The notes under the pieces: model-generated
What the model was told of the DNA's origin: nothing
What the model saw: only the letters and a program-made list of their open reading frames with translations
Databases searched by the model: none
In this document: piece by piece, positions 63,552 through 64,000 of the stretch
How the letters are laid out: every line of letters starts with the position of its first letter
Position numbering within the stretch: position 1 is the stretch's first letter
Source of the DNA: Chloroflexota bacterium
GTDB taxonomy: Bacteria; Chloroflexota; Dormibacteria; Dormibacterales; Dormibacteraceae
Length of the DNA: 64,000 nt
Assembly: GCA_005880915.1 (NCBI GenBank)
Contig: VBIW01000035.1
Span: forward strand, 62,001 to 126,000
Reading direction: 5' to 3'
Translations under genes and position numbers: made by a program

Positions 63552-63891
63552 GGTCAATAACGTGGTTCGATCGTACTTGGCGCGCCTACGCAGCGTCCTC
63601 ACCCCTGACGGAACCCTCGTCATCGGCGGCGGCGAGGGTGCTCGAGGGCCCTGGTTCGGAGGTATCGACCGCCAGCTCCGCGCGATGTTGCTGTCTCGCT
63701 CCAAGGGCCAGCAGGTCGGCACTTTCATCTGCAAGGAGAACCCCGAGGATCTCCTCGTCCTCAAGGACCTCATCGAAGCCGGCAAGCTCACCCCAGTCGT
63801 CGGCAAGAAGTACCCGTTGGCAGCAGTTCGCGAAGCCATTCGCGACCTGGAGAGCGGACGCGCTCAGGGCAAACTCGTCATCACCCTCTGA
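63552..63891 (+). pseudogene. Truncated zinc-type (MDR) dehydrogenase, C-terminal fragment
   Basis: Frame opens just after a TAG at 63549. It encodes LRSVLTPDGTLVIGGGEGA, FICKENPEDLLVLKDLIEAG, KLTPVVGKKYPLAAVREAIR and GKLVITL, which is the C-terminal third of quinone-oxidoreductase/alcohol-dehydrogenase-like MDR proteins. The catalytic N-terminal two-thirds are missing, replaced by unrelated DNA, so this is a remnant. The 95-base gap before it holds only a GCCGCC/GGCGGC hairpin. Confidence 0.75.
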
Positions 63892-64000
63892 GGCGCGACA
63901 AGATCTCAAGCCTCAACGCACTTAGCGGAGTCCGGTAGCGCAGCAGCCGGCTCCGCACCTGCGTCATCGGGTCCCACTCGAATTTCAGCTGGCCATTCAC

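Noticed and set aside
61959..63891. Transposon or integrative element carrying the accessory patch
   Set aside because: No transposase, integrase, terminal inverted repeats or target duplication could be found. Horizontal origin is suggested only by composition and the truncated neighbour.
63881..64000. Minus-strand open frame at the window edge (40 codons, partial)
   Set aside because: It starts with a BrnT-like FEWDP but does not continue like BrnT, overlaps the dehydrogenase fragment end, and cannot be judged without the sequence beyond the window.

Overview
The window is a GC-rich, gene-dense bacterial chromosome segment. It encodes MurT/GatD peptidoglycan amidation enzymes, single-chain glycyl-tRNA synthetase, a bS22-type mini ribosomal protein, many GTG/TTG starts, and a mixture of Shine-Dalgarno and apparently leaderless starts. 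This points to a monoderm-type terrabacterial lineage. My best guess is Candidatus Dormibacterota, with Chloroflexota or Actinomycetota as alternatives. The placement is an inference from gene content; no rRNA is present to settle it.

Layout. 1-8.75 kb: an alpha-glucan locus, with a maltodextrin-type ABC importer (binding protein, two permeases) and a membrane-anchored GH15 on the plus strand, converging on a GH13 enzyme and 4-alpha-glucanotransferase on the minus strand. 8.8-16.4 kb: aldehyde dehydrogenase, secreted M23 peptidase, cobalamin-dependent MetH with a coupled small membrane protein, and a DUF2079 membrane protein. 16.4-20.6 kb: GT2 glycosyltransferase, asparagine synthetase, MFS transporter. 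20.8-24.1 kb: TetR regulator with its probable operator plus a two-gene ABC exporter. 24.2-33.6 kb: secreted proteins, HD-GYP protein, AlkZ-like protein, DMT permease, beta-propeller protein, and a secreted pair of an alpha/beta hydrolase and a copper-radical oxidase. 33.6-41.9 kb: orphan immunity-type protein, tRNA-Ala, molybdopterin oxidoreductase, SAM hydrolase-like protein, PLD lipoprotein, LemA, bS22-like mini-gene, acyl-CoA dehydrogenase, amidohydrolase, HIT protein, DMT permease. 41.9-61.9 kb: housekeeping core (leuS, tRNA-Gln, comEA-comEC-holA, rpsT, gamma-carbonic-anhydrase-like, ispE, murT-gatD, lon, glmU-prs-corC-recO, glyS). 61.9-64 kb: a less GC-rich accessory patch with a small helical protein, a caspase-like protein, a membrane protein, and a truncated dehydrogenase.

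The most unusual DNA-level features are dispersed double-hairpin repeats between genes (about ten copies, full or partial). A related palindromic element sits in frame inside glmU, and a duplication of repeat plus glyS 5' end lies just upstream of glyS. Several genes have a -10-like hexamer so close to the start codon that the transcript should be leaderless. Two genuine mini-genes (56 and 32 codons) and a recO that must begin at CTG are also present. The best candidate for an undescribed system is the caspase-like module at 61.96-63.46 kb. No IS element, integrase, CRISPR array or rRNA was seen.
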